DNA of 64,000 nucleotides from DATFDN01 sp035685165 (GTDB lineage: Bacteria > Pseudomonadota > Alphaproteobacteria > Acetobacterales > Acetobacteraceae): assembly GCA_035685165.1 (NCBI GenBank), contig DASRBI010000001.1:46675-110674 (forward strand), in the 5' to 3' direction. Positions 45,139 through 55,311 of the stretch are shown piece after piece. The position numbers were made by a program, and so were the translations under genes. The notes beneath the pieces were generated by a model that did not search any database, was not told the origin of the DNA, and was given only the letters and a program-made list of their open reading frames with translations. Every line of letters begins with the position of its first letter. Position 1 is the first letter of the stretch.

Positions 45139-45480
45139 TCAGGCTTGCTGCTGGTGGGGCACACCCTTCTCGATGAAGAGCTGCTCGAGCTCGCCCGACT
45201 GGAACATCTCGGTCACGATGTCGCAGCCGCCGACGAACTCGCCATCCACGTAGAGCTGCGGGATGGTCGGCCATTGCGAGAACTGCTTGATGCCCTCGCG
45301 CAGCTCAGGATCCTCGAGCACGTTCGCGGTCTTGAACGGCACGTTGAGGTGCGAAAGGATCTGCACCACCCGGGCCGAAAAGCCGCACTGCGGGAACATC
45401 GCCGTGCCCTTCATATACAGCATCACCTTGTTGGCGGTGACTTCGTCCTGGATGCGCTGGAACACTTGATTGTCGGACAT
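45139..45480 (-). CDS. grxD: Monothiol glutaredoxin (Grx4 type)
   Basis: 113 residues with the monothiol CGFS active site (PQCGFSARVV near residue 32) and the glutathione-binding WPTIPQLYVDGEFVGGCDI segment. It forms [2Fe-2S]-bridged dimers and heterocomplexes with BolA proteins for iron-sulfur trafficking and iron sensing. It lies 13 bp downstream of bolA. The start ATG 45480 gives the usual family N-terminus. Confidence 0.95.
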   Translation of the reverse strand: MSDNQVFQRIQDEVTANKVMLYMKGTAMFPQCGFSARVVQILSHLNVPFKTANVLEDPELREGIKQFSQWPTIPQLYVDGEFVGGCDIVTEMFQSGELEQLFIEKGVPHQQQA

Positions 45481-45493
45481 TCGGCCGAACTCC

Positions 45494-45727
45494 TTAGTCA
45501 GGGGCGGAGGTTTGCAGGGCGAGGGCATGGAGCTCACCGCCCATCCGGCCGCGCAGCGCGGCATAGACGAGCTGGTGCTGGCGGACCCGCGGCAGGCCGC
45601 GGAACTGCGCCGAGACGACGCTGGCCGCATAATGGTCGCCGTCTCCCGCCAGATCCTCGACCGTCACGCGCGCATCGGGGAGCGCCGCTTTGATCAAAGC
45701 CTCGATCTCGCTGGCGGACATGGGCAT
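45494..45727 (-). CDS. bolA: BolA family protein
   Basis: 77 residues in the BolA fold, opening with the ASEIEALIKAALPDARVTVED helix-strand, and containing the GDGDHYAASVVSAQFRGLPRVRQHQLVYAALRG block with its conserved His/Arg. BolA proteins partner Grx4 to bind [2Fe-2S] clusters. ATG 45727 gives MPMSASE; ATG 45721 (MSASE) is equally possible. It is in an operon with grxD. Confidence 0.93.
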   Translation of the reverse strand: MPMSASEIEALIKAALPDARVTVEDLAGDGDHYAASVVSAQFRGLPRVRQHQLVYAALRGRMGGELHALALQTSAPD

Positions 45728-45881
45728 GTCCGGGACTCTCCCTCTTGTCGGACGCGATATGGGTTCCGGGCTTGGCGCTGTCAAACGAGCCGGCGCTTGA
45801 CAGCATCGCCGCCGAACCCTCACTAGCGCCCCCTGTCCGGTCCGCCCTGCGGCGTTCCGGCGTGCTGGCGGCTTGCCGTGC

Positions 45882-45958
45882 AGGGGTGTAGCTCAATTGG
45901 CTAGAGCGCCGGTCTCCAAAACCGGAGGCTGGGGGTTCGAGACCCTCCACCCCTGCCA
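45882..45958 (+). tRNA. tRNA-Trp (anticodon CCA)
   Basis: Acceptor arms AGGGGTG and CACCCCT pair fully, the D-loop is GCTCAATTGG, the anticodon stem-loop is CCGGTCTCCAAAACCGG with CCA at the centre, and the T-loop GGTTCGAGACC is normal. The 3' CCA is encoded. secE and nusG follow, a conserved arrangement. Confidence 0.97.
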
Positions 45959-46010
45959 GCAACCCTGGCCGGCATTTTTCCGAAACGCGGGCGGTCAAGA
46001 GGTCGAAGCG

Positions 46011-46205
46011 GTGGCGGTCAGTCCGGCGAAGTTCATCCGGGAGGTGCGGACGGAGATGGGGCGCGTCACCTGGCCGTCGCGCCGGGAGACGCTGATCACG
46101 ACCGGGCTCGTGATCGCGATGGTGTTCGCCGCCGCAATATTTTTCTTTGCGGTGGACGAGGCGGTGAGCGTGGCCGTGCGCGCCATCTTCGGCGCAACGG
46201 GCTGA
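46011..46205 (+). CDS. secE: Preprotein translocase subunit SecE
   Basis: 64 residues, the short single-span alphaproteobacterial SecE: a cytosolic amphipathic stretch (KFIREVRTEMGRVTWPSRRET) followed by one membrane helix. It is part of the SecYEG channel. GTG 46011 is chosen, with AGAGG upstream; the frame upstream of it runs through the tRNA and is not coding. nusG follows after 15 bp. Confidence 0.93.
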   Translation: MAVSPAKFIREVRTEMGRVTWPSRRETLITTGLVIAMVFAAAIFFFAVDEAVSVAVRAIFGATG

Positions 46206-46220
46206 GGGGAAGCAGAGGTC

Positions 46221-46751
46221 ATGGCCAAGCGCTGGTATGTGGTGCACGTCTATTCGGGGTTCGAGAAGAAGATCGCCGAACAGATCAAGGAACAGGCCAA
46301 CCGCAAGGGGCTCGGCGAGCAAATCGAGGAGGTTCTCGTCCCCTCGGAGAACATCGTCGAGGTCCGCCGCGGGCAGAAGGTGAACAGCGAGCAGAAATTC
46401 TTCCCGGGCTACGTGCTCGTCAAAATGGAGCTCACCGACGACGCCTGGCACCTGGTCCGCAACACGCCGAAGGTGACGGGTTTCCTCGGCAGCAAGCTTC
46501 GGCCCACGCCGATCAGCGATGCCGAGGCCGAGCGCATCATGAAGCAGACCCAGGAGGGGGTGGAGCATCCCCGCCCGTCCGTGCTGTTCGAGGTGGGCGA
46601 GCAGGTGCGGGTGGCGGACGGACCCTTCACCAGCTTCAACGGCACGGTGGAGGAAGTGGACGAGGAGAAGGGGCGCGTGAAGGTGAGCGTCTCGATCTTC
46701 GGCCGCTCCACGCCGGTCGATCTGGAATACGGCCAGGTGGAGAAGGTATAG
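46221..46751 (+). CDS. nusG: Transcription termination/antitermination factor NusG
   Basis: 176 residues. The NGN domain (residues 1-110, MAKRWYVVHVYSGFEKKIAEQI) and the KOW domain (VADGPFTSFNGTVEEVDEEKGRVKV) are both complete. NusG binds RNA polymerase to promote processivity and couples to Rho and to the ribosome. The neighbour expected downstream, rplK, is absent here. Confidence 0.97.
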   Translation: MAKRWYVVHVYSGFEKKIAEQIKEQANRKGLGEQIEEVLVPSENIVEVRRGQKVNSEQKFFPGYVLVKMELTDDAWHLVRNTPKVTGFLGSKLRPTPISDAEAERIMKQTQEGVEHPRPSVLFEVGEQVRVADGPFTSFNGTVEEVDEEKGRVKVSVSIFGRSTPVDLEYGQVEKV

Positions 46752-46765
46752 CCGGACGCCCACCG

Positions 46766-46800
46766 GCCCCCTCCCCCCAGCTCCCCGCACAGGGAGGGCA
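46766..46800. repeat. GC-rich repeat after nusG
   Basis: CCCCCTCCCCCC then GCACAGGGAGGG: an imperfect C-rich/G-rich inverted pair, similar in composition and position (just after a gene end) to the other elements described here. It has no T-run, so intrinsic termination is doubtful. Confidence 0.45.
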
Positions 46801-46813
46801 CGCGCCTCTGCTT

Positions 46814-47023
46814 TCAGCCGGCGCGGTCGTGCGTCCAATAGCACGCATCACGGTCGCGGCGCTCGCACCGGCAGCGGATGTGTCGCCAGACATTCTGGTG
46901 CGCCCAATCGGCCAGCGGGGCCGCGTAATAGCCGGCCGGCGGCTCGCCGTAGCCGACAGGCGCAAGCGCGAAGAGGGGAAACAGTGCCGCGGCTACGGCA
47001 GCCAGCGCGACAAAGCAACGCAT
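46814..47023 (-). CDS. Small secreted cysteine-containing protein
   Basis: 69 residues. The first 26 form a classical signal peptide (MRCFVALAAVAAALFPLFAL), and the mature part ends in a Cys/His/Arg-rich region (HIRCRCERRDRDACYW). I do not recognise a family. ATG 47023 is chosen because the signal peptide starts there; upstream frame residues are not signal-like. Confidence 0.55.
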   Translation of the reverse strand: MRCFVALAAVAAALFPLFALAPVGYGEPPAGYYAAPLADWAHQNVWRHIRCRCERRDRDACYWTHDRAG

Positions 47024-47093
47024 GTCCGCCTGCGGGAGAGGATCGCGCACGGCAACATCTGAAAGCTCGGTTCAGGTTGCCTCGACCGGCGGC

Positions 47094-47510
47094 TTAGTCG
47101 TCGCGGTAGACGCGCTCCATGCGCTCGTGGCGCTCCTGCGCCTCGATCGAAAGCGTGGCGATCGGGCGCGCCTCCAGGCGCCGCAGCCCGATCGGATCGC
47201 CCGTTTCCTCGCAATAGCCGTAGGTGCCATTATCCACCCGCAGCAGCGCCTGGTCGATCTTGGCGATCAGTTTGCGGGCGCGGTCCCTGGTCCGCAGCTC
47301 CAGCGCCCGATCGGTCTCGACGCTGGCACGGTCGGTGATGTCCGCCTCGTGGATGCCGCCCTGCGACAGGCTGGCCAATGTGTCGTCGGCCTCGCGGAGC
47401 AGATCGGCGCGCCACCGGAGCAGCTTCTGACGGAAATACTCAACCTGGAGTGGATTCATGAACTCTTCGTCGTCGCTCGGCCGGTAGTCCGGTGGAAGAG
47501 TCACTATCAT
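47094..47510 (-). CDS. dksA: DksA/TraR-family RNA polymerase-binding protein
   Basis: 138 residues with the coiled-coil hairpin carrying the catalytic acidic tip (LLREADDTLASLSQGG) and the globular domain ending YGYCEETGDPIGLRRLEARP. Three of the four zinc-finger cysteines of E. coli DksA are replaced, as in other alphaproteobacterial DksA proteins. With ppGpp it controls rRNA and amino acid promoters. It lies next to fliX on the same strand. Confidence 0.93.
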   Translation of the reverse strand: MIVTLPPDYRPSDDEEFMNPLQVEYFRQKLLRWRADLLREADDTLASLSQGGIHEADITDRASVETDRALELRTRDRARKLIAKIDQALLRVDNGTYGYCEETGDPIGLRRLEARPIATLSIEAQERHERMERVYRDD

Positions 47511-47631
47511 CAACGCGGTCCCACTGTCGTTTCCATCCCGGCCCTTGGGGCCATTGGCGCGGCTTATAGCTTCGCCCCCCGAGCCAGCCAAGCCGGCTTC
47601 GGGCCCGGAGCACCGTGGTTGCGAACCTTCT

Positions 47632-48084
47632 TTATTCTGACATTTTGCCGCCGGCGCCTTCGCCGGCGGCGCCAGACCCTGAACAATGCAGGGCCAGCAC
47701 CACGCGGGCCCGCAACACGCAAGCACGCAGCAAGTCCGTGAGCGCAGGGTCGGCCGCCTCCGGTGCGTCCGCCGCCAAGTCAGCCAAGCGGGACAAGATT
47801 TCTTCCGCACCGGTCGGCACCAACAATGAACGCTGCACCGCGGTCAGCGTGGCGAGCAAGGCCTCCGCGCGCCGCCGCGCACGCCGCTCGCGCGCCGCAC
47901 GTTCCCGCACCGCGTCGAGGCTGACCGCGTCCATCGCCGCGGTGCCGATCGGGGCAGCGGCGACGGTCGGCTCCTGCGCCGGCTCCGCTGCGGGCAGGTG
48001 AAACGCGCCGGCCGTGGATCGCGCCGGACCACCTGCGATGGCAGGGGTGATAGCGCCTGGGCGAAGGGGTTCGATGCTGTCCAT
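47632..48084 (-). CDS. fliX: Flagellar assembly regulator FliX
   Basis: 150 residues. The C-terminal half follows the FliX pattern: a RERRARRRAEALLATLTAVQRSLL helix, then PALTDLLRACVLRARVVLAL. In Caulobacter FliX links basal body assembly to the sigma-54 activator FlbD. ATG 48084 has AGGAG nine nt upstream. The gene is divergent from flgI. The N-terminal half is Pro/Ala-rich and poorly conserved. Confidence 0.75.
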   Translation of the reverse strand: MDSIEPLRPGAITPAIAGGPARSTAGAFHLPAAEPAQEPTVAAAPIGTAAMDAVSLDAVRERAARERRARRRAEALLATLTAVQRSLLVPTGAEEILSRLADLAADAPEAADPALTDLLRACVLRARVVLALHCSGSGAAGEGAGGKMSE

Positions 48085-48166
48085 GACGTCTCGGCTCCTT
48101 TTGCCTCCCGGCGCCAATTTCCCAGTGATGCGGCGCGACTCGGCCCATCCGGCCGGACTCTCACGC

Positions 48167-48182
48167 TGGCACGGGCCTTGCT
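48167..48182 (+). promoter_or_regulatory. Sigma-54 promoter of flgI
   Basis: TGGCAC-GGGCC-TTGCT matches the RpoN consensus TGGCAC-N5-TTGCW at every position and lies 43 bp before the flgI start. It marks flgI-flgJ-flgN as a middle/late flagellar operon that needs an enhancer-binding activator of the FlbD type. Confidence 0.85.
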
Positions 48183-48224
48183 CCTCCCCGCTCGCCGTCC
48201 GCACTGTCGGTCGAAAAGGTTACG

Positions 48225-49346
48225 ATGCTCCTAGCGGAGAGGGCCGTGCGTGCCCTGTGCCTCTTCTTTGGGTTGCTTGCCGGGCTGCTGTCTGCGCCGC
48301 CCGCGATCGGGCAGGTGCGGGTCAAGGACATCGCCGATGTCGAGGGCGTGCGGATCAACCAGCTCATTGGCTACGGGCTCGTGGTCGGCCTGAACAATAC
48401 CGGCGACAAGCTGGACAACGCGGTGTTCACGCGCCAGTCGCTGATCGGGATGCTGGAGCGGCTCGGGGTCAACACCGCCGACCAGGCCGCCAAGCTCGAG
48501 ACGAAGAACGTGGCCGCCGTCATGGTGACGGCGAGCCTGCCCGCTTTCGCGCGCAACGGCAGCCGGATCGACGTCGCGGTCTCGGCGCTCGGCGACGCGA
48601 CCGACTTGGGCGGCGGCACGCTGCTCGTCACCCCGCTGCTCGCCGCCGACGGCGAGGTTTATGCTGTCGCCCAGGGGCCGATCGCGACCGGGGCCATCAA
48701 GGCCGCCGGCGCGGCGGCCTCGCTGACGCGCGGGGTGCCGACATCGGGACGGATCGCCAACGGCGCGACGGTGGAGAAGGAAGTCCCGTTCCGCCTGGAT
48801 GCGAGCCGCGGCATCTGGCTCGGCTTGCGGAACCCCGACCTGACCACCGCGCGCCGGATCGCCGCGGCGATCAACCAAGCCGAGGGTCCGATCGCGCGGG
48901 CGACCGACCCGCGCACTGTCCGGGTCGATCTCGCCGGACGCGACGTGATCGCCACCTTGGGCGAGATCGAGGATTTGCACGTGGAGCCGGACAACGAGGC
49001 GGTGGTGGTGATCGACGAGGCGAGCGGCACCGTGGTGATGGGCGAGAATGTTCGCGTCAGCACGGTGGCGATCGCCCAGGGCAATCTGACGGTGCGCGTG
49101 ACGGAGACGCCCGAGGTCGCCCAGCCGCTGCCCTTCTCGAACGGGCGCACCCAGGTGGTGCCCCGGACCAATGTTCAGGTGAACGACGAGCCGCAGCGCC
49201 GGCTCGGCGTGGTCCCGGCCAATGTCAGCCTGCACGACCTCGTGCAAAGCCTGAACGCGCTCGGCGTTGCGCCGCGCGATCTCATCAGCATCCTGCAGGC
49301 GATCAAGACCGCCGGCGCGCTGCAAGCGGATCTCAAGGTGCGATGA
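48225..49346 (+). CDS. flgI: Flagellar P-ring protein FlgI
   Basis: 373 residues, exported by Sec: the signal peptide ends near residue 29 (PPAIGQ) before VRVKDIADVEGVRINQLIGYGLVVGLNNTGD, the FlgI hallmark. It polymerises into the periplasmic P ring around the rod. It is transcribed from a consensus sigma-54 promoter and overlaps the next gene (ATGA). Confidence 0.97.
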   Translation: MLLAERAVRALCLFFGLLAGLLSAPPAIGQVRVKDIADVEGVRINQLIGYGLVVGLNNTGDKLDNAVFTRQSLIGMLERLGVNTADQAAKLETKNVAAVMVTASLPAFARNGSRIDVAVSALGDATDLGGGTLLVTPLLAADGEVYAVAQGPIATGAIKAAGAAASLTRGVPTSGRIANGATVEKEVPFRLDASRGIWLGLRNPDLTTARRIAAAINQAEGPIARATDPRTVRVDLAGRDVIATLGEIEDLHVEPDNEAVVVIDEASGTVVMGENVRVSTVAIAQGNLTVRVTETPEVAQPLPFSNGRTQVVPRTNVQVNDEPQRRLGVVPANVSLHDLVQSLNALGVAPRDLISILQAIKTAGALQADLKVR

Positions 49347-49615
49347 TGCTCATTGACCTTGCGGCCTCCGGGCCGCCGGACAAGCTGCGTGTCGCGGCGC
49401 AACAGTTCGAGGCGATGACGATCGGCGAGTTGCTGAAGCCCGTGTTCGCCACCGTCGATTCCGCCGACGGCCCGTTCGGAGGCGGCGCCGGGGAAGCGGC
49501 GTTCCGCCCGATGCTGGTCGACGCGATCGCGCAGAAGATCGAGGCCGCCGGCGGCATCGGATTGGCCGACGGCATCTACCGCTCGTTGCTGACGGCCCAG
49601 GAGAGGCAGCGATGA
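49343..49615 (+). CDS. flgJ: Rod-binding protein, FlgJ N-terminal-like
   Basis: 90 residues covering only the rod-capping domain of FlgJ: LRVAAQQFEAMTIGELLKPVFATVD, then IGLADGIYRSL. The muramidase domain of gamma-proteobacterial FlgJ is absent, as is usual in alphaproteobacteria. Overlapping starts with flgI and the next gene (ATGA on both sides) place it in a translationally coupled flagellar operon. Confidence 0.85.
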   Translation: MMLIDLAASGPPDKLRVAAQQFEAMTIGELLKPVFATVDSADGPFGGGAGEAAFRPMLVDAIAQKIEAAGGIGLADGIYRSLLTAQERQR

Positions 49616-49977
49616 ATAGCAGTCTGGCCGCCGCGGCGGAGGCGCTGCTCGACATCCTGCGAAGTGAGAACGCCGCTCTCGCCCGCCTGGATCTCGCGGG
49701 CGCGGCGGCCCTGGGGAGTGCGAAAGAGCGCGCCGCGCAGGCTTTCACCGCCGCGCTCGGCGACCGGGCGGGACTGCAGGCCGAACTTGGCACGCGGCTC
49801 GTGCAGGAAGCCGCCCGCAACCGCGCCTTGCTCGAGCGCGGCATGGACGTGCAGGGCCGGATTCTGGCCATCGTGGCGGGGGCCGCGCGGGCCGCCGTCG
49901 CGGGCGCGGCGGGTTACGGCGCGGGGGGGCGGCGGGCTGAGCGCGGGGCACCCGTGGCCTTCTCGTGGCGCACGTAG
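49612..49977 (+). CDS. FlgN-like flagellar chaperone
   Basis: 121 residues, mostly one helical hairpin with an Ala/Leu heptad pattern (AEALLDILRSENAALARLDLAGAAAL). It resembles FlgN-type chaperones for the hook-filament junction proteins in length, helicity and position after flgI-flgJ. The identity is tentative because these chaperones diverge strongly. Confidence 0.6.
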   Translation: MNSSLAAAAEALLDILRSENAALARLDLAGAAALGSAKERAAQAFTAALGDRAGLQAELGTRLVQEAARNRALLERGMDVQGRILAIVAGAARAAVAGAAGYGAGGRRAERGAPVAFSWRT

Positions 49978-49987
49978 CGGCGCGATC

Positions 49988-52174
49988 TCAAACCGCCCCC
50001 ACCGCCTCGATCGCGAGCTCGATCGCCTCCATGAGTTCCTCCGGGCGCGCCGGCTTACGCACCAGGTACAGCAAGCCCCCTTGTCCCGCGAGCGCGTTGG
50101 GATCGGTGTAGCCGGAGATGAAAACCACCGGCAGCCCGGGCCAGCGCAGGCGGACGCGCCGTGCCAGTTCCGGCCCGGTCATCTGCGGCATTACCACGTC
50201 GGTCAGCAGCACGTCGGGCGGGGGCTCGCTTTCCAGCAAATCGAGCGCCTCGTCGCCCCCCGACGCCTCGACTACCTCGTAACCGCGATGCGTCAGCACC
50301 GCGGCGATCGTGGCGCGCACCGGGTGATCATCGTCCACCAGCAGCACGCGGCGCCGACGCGCTTCGCGGTTGCGGCGCATCGGCGCTGCCGCTTGCGGCC
50401 CGGCGTCGTTGGCGGCGGCGGGCTGCAAGTAAACCAGGATGGAGGTGCCCTCGCCGGGACGGCTTTCGATGCGAATGGTGCCGCCGAGCTGGCGCACCGT
50501 TCCGTAGGCCTGGCTCAGCCCGAGCCCGGAACCGCGCCCGACCGGCTTCGTCGTGAAGAACGGCTCGAAAGCACGCCGCGCGACGTCGGCCGGCATCCCG
50601 GTCCCGGTGTCGCGCACGGCGAGCAAGATATACTCGCCCGGTGGCAGGTCGTCGGGCGCTTCGCGCGGCCCGAGCAGGCAGCGACGGGTTTCGATCGCCA
50701 CCGTGCCGCCCTCCGGCATCGCGTCGCGCGCGTTGATCGCGAGGTTCAGGATCACGAGCTCGATCTGTGCCTTGTCGATCATGGCGAGGCCAAGATCGGG
50801 CTGCATGGCGAGCGACAAGGTGGTGCGCGTGCCGAGCGCGCTCTGCACCAGGTCGCGCAGCCCGGTGATGAGCTGGTTGAGGTCGGTCGGGCGCGGCATC
50901 AACGGCTGGCGGCGCGAGAAGGCGAGCAGTTGCGCGGTCAGCGTGGCGCCGCGTTCGACCGCCGAGCGCATCGTCGCCAGCCAGCCGAAGGCGCGCGAGT
51001 TCTCATCAACCACCGATTCCAGGAGGTCGATGTTGCCCATGACGATCGCGAGCAGGTTGTTGAAGTCGTGCGCCACGCCGCCGGTGATCTGCCCAATCGC
51101 CTCGGCGCGCTGGGCCTGCCGCAGCGCCGCCTCCGCCCGTTCGCGCTCCTCCATCTCCGCGGTGATGCGCCGGTTCGCCGCCTCGGCCGCCTCCTTGGCG
51201 GCTTGCAGATCGACGACCAGGCGCTCCACCTGCCGCGTGCGGCGGGCAAGCTGGAGCAGCACCGACAGAAGCAGGAGGCCGACCGCGAAGGCAGCGATAC
51301 CGAACGTGAGTGCCTGGCGGCGCCAGATCCTCAGAACCTCCCGCTCGCCGACGGAAATGTTGACCGCGACCGGAAACGCCTTGAGCGCCCGGATCGCCAG
51401 GATGCGCCTCTCGCCGTCCAGCGGACTGTCCATCAGCAAGGTGCCGGCAATCTGCTTGGAAAGCACGTCGCGGAACGGCGGCAGATCGCCGTAGCTCTGG
51501 CCGACGACCTGCTCGTTATGCGGGTAGCGGGCGAGCACCGTGCCGTCGCGCCTATGCAGCAGGATCGCGCCGTTGTCGGTGAGTTCCACCGCTTTGTAGA
51601 AATCCTCGAAGTAGAACAGGTTGAGGAAGGCAGCGGCAGCGTACTGCACGGTCCCGCCCGCGCTCGGTGCCGGGCGGAGCAGCAGCGCCGACCAGGCGCC
51701 GTCCGGCATCTTGAACGGGCCCGTGATGGTCAGATGGTCTGGGCGCTCGGCGATGACGGCCGCCACGCTCGCGCGGACCGGGGGTGGCAGGATCACTGCA
51801 TCCAGCGCGGCGGGCGCGCCGTAAAGGGGCGCGCCGGTGCTGTCCAGGATGGCGATTCCGAGCATCTGGCGGACCATGCCGGCCCGCCGGGCCAGCATCT
51901 GGGCATAGGCGGTATTGCCGCCCTTGGCCGTCGCGGGATCGTTACCGAACGTATCGGCCGCCGCGTGCACGACGAGATCGACCCCTTCCAGCGCGCGCCC
52001 GGTCTGCTCGGCGAACACCATGTCGAGCCGCGCCATCTGCTGTTCGGTCTCGGCGATCAGGGCGCCGCGCGTGTCCCATATCTGGTGGGCGACGACGGCA
52101 AGCACCGTCAGAAACAGCAGCGCCGCGATCACCTGCAACTGGCGGCTGAGTTCGAACCGTCCTCTGCCCGGCAT
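49988..52174 (-). CDS. Hybrid sensor histidine kinase with C-terminal receiver
   Basis: 728 residues. Two membrane helices (about 14-33 and 280-300) bracket a periplasmic sensor domain of roughly 245 residues. They are followed by a coiled linker, the HisKA domain with the phospho-accepting His in GGVAHDFNNLL (near residue 370), a HATPase with DTGTGMP and GSGLGLSQAYG, and a receiver with VLLVDDDHPVR and the expected Asp in VLLTDVVMPQMTG (near residue 660). The signal is unknown. The kinase sits between flagellar genes and an unrelated operon. A phosphotransfer partner is not in the window. Confidence 0.9.
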   Translation of the reverse strand: MPGRGRFELSRQLQVIAALLFLTVLAVVAHQIWDTRGALIAETEQQMARLDMVFAEQTGRALEGVDLVVHAAADTFGNDPATAKGGNTAYAQMLARRAGMVRQMLGIAILDSTGAPLYGAPAALDAVILPPPVRASVAAVIAERPDHLTITGPFKMPDGAWSALLLRPAPSAGGTVQYAAAAFLNLFYFEDFYKAVELTDNGAILLHRRDGTVLARYPHNEQVVGQSYGDLPPFRDVLSKQIAGTLLMDSPLDGERRILAIRALKAFPVAVNISVGEREVLRIWRRQALTFGIAAFAVGLLLLSVLLQLARRTRQVERLVVDLQAAKEAAEAANRRITAEMEERERAEAALRQAQRAEAIGQITGGVAHDFNNLLAIVMGNIDLLESVVDENSRAFGWLATMRSAVERGATLTAQLLAFSRRQPLMPRPTDLNQLITGLRDLVQSALGTRTTLSLAMQPDLGLAMIDKAQIELVILNLAINARDAMPEGGTVAIETRRCLLGPREAPDDLPPGEYILLAVRDTGTGMPADVARRAFEPFFTTKPVGRGSGLGLSQAYGTVRQLGGTIRIESRPGEGTSILVYLQPAAANDAGPQAAAPMRRNREARRRRVLLVDDDHPVRATIAAVLTHRGYEVVEASGGDEALDLLESEPPPDVLLTDVVMPQMTGPELARRVRLRWPGLPVVFISGYTDPNALAGQGGLLYLVRKPARPEELMEAIELAIEAVGAV

Positions 52175-52273
52175 TCGCCCGCCTCGGTATCAATGCGGCC
52201 TATTAGCGCGACCGGGGGGACGGCGTCACGCGTATGTGAGCGATACTAGGTGCAAAGCGAACGGCGCCATCCG

Positions 52274-53308
52274 TCAGCGGGACAACCGCGCGTGCGTTAA
52301 TTTGTCGATAAAGATACGCAACGGCTCTGCCCATCTCCCGCTGTCGCGGCCGGAGGCGAGGTGCCCGTACGGGCTCTCCAGCTCGAAATAAGTGGCGTCC
52401 ACGCCGGCGGCCCGCAAACCCTCCATGACCTCGGGCGCGAGGCTCGGCGGGAAGAGGGAATCGGTGGTGGATAGCACGTACAAGACCTTCGCGCGGATGC
52501 GGGCGAACGCGGGCGTGACGTCGAAATGCTCGAGGGCCTTGCGGAGGATAACCAGCGAATTCGCGTCGAACTGTTCGGCCCAGGCGCGCGCGATGCGGCC
52601 GAGCTCGGCTTCGCGCCGGGCGGGCTCGGGGAAGCGGTCGGCGAGCTGGGCCTCGGCGCCGTAGCCGCGCAGCGTTTCGGTGCGGATCTCGGTCAGCGTC
52701 TCCAGCATCGCGCCCGGCCGGTCGTAATAGTCGCCGCCGTTCCAGCCGGGGTCTTGTGACAGCCGCGCGAGCAGGGATTGCAGCCGACCCGGCGGCAGCT
52801 TTGGCGCGGTGACGGCGGCAACGATGCCGTCCATGAAGTCGGGGTAGGTGACAGCCCACTGGAACGCCTGGAACCCGCCATAGGACGGACCGATCACAGC
52901 AACCAAGTGACGCACGCCGAGTGCGTCGAGCAGCTCGCGCTGGGCGCGCACGATGTCCTCGACAGTCAGGTCCGGGAAGCGCGAGCCGTAGGGATGTCCG
53001 GTGGCCGGATCGATGCTGGCGGCGTTGGTCGATCCGAATGACGAGCCCAGCATGTTCGAGGAGACGACAAAGAATTTGTTGGTGTCAACCGGCTTGCCCG
53101 GCCCCACCAGCTCGCCCCAGGAACCCTCGGAGGCTCCGGTGCCACCCAGGATGTATTCGGGGCCGGACGTGTAGCCATGCGTCATCAAAATGGCGTTGCG
53201 CCCGTCCGGCGCCAGCCGGCCGAGCGTCAGATAGGCGATGCGCGCTTCTTGCAGCACGCCGCCGCGGCGCAGCCGGAAGTCACGGATCAGGTGGGTTTCG
53301 AGGGACAT
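52274..53308 (-). CDS. MetX-like alpha/beta hydrolase
   Basis: 344 residues resembling homoserine O-acetyltransferase-type hydrolases. The nucleophile elbow is GPSYGGFQAFQW, and the N-terminal GRNAILMTHGYTSGPEY matches the family. True MetX has a GGSMGG elbow, so acetyl-homoserine synthesis is doubtful; family members of this sort act on other esters. ATG 53308 has GGGAGG nine nt upstream. It follows the ABC exporter by 22 bp on the same strand. Confidence 0.75.
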   Translation of the reverse strand: MSLETHLIRDFRLRRGGVLQEARIAYLTLGRLAPDGRNAILMTHGYTSGPEYILGGTGASEGSWGELVGPGKPVDTNKFFVVSSNMLGSSFGSTNAASIDPATGHPYGSRFPDLTVEDIVRAQRELLDALGVRHLVAVIGPSYGGFQAFQWAVTYPDFMDGIVAAVTAPKLPPGRLQSLLARLSQDPGWNGGDYYDRPGAMLETLTEIRTETLRGYGAEAQLADRFPEPARREAELGRIARAWAEQFDANSLVILRKALEHFDVTPAFARIRAKVLYVLSTTDSLFPPSLAPEVMEGLRAAGVDATYFELESPYGHLASGRDSGRWAEPLRIFIDKLTHARLSR

Positions 53309-53330
53309 CGGCCGGGCCTCCCTTGGAACT

Positions 53331-55196
<1,866 letters not shown>

Positions 55197-55311
55197 TTCC
55201 CGATGGGTGGTCCCGCGAGGCGCGCGGGTCAACGGCTGGCACACTTTGTCACCGATTGCCCGGCGCGCGCGGGCGTGGGATCACACGGGCGGAACGGCAG
55301 GAGAGGCGGCG

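Noticed and set aside
47647..47670. Strong hairpin GCCGCCGGCG/CGCCGGCGGC as terminator
   Set aside because: It lies in the last codons of fliX, and the T-run is on the wrong side for either gene; better seen as GC-rich coding sequence.
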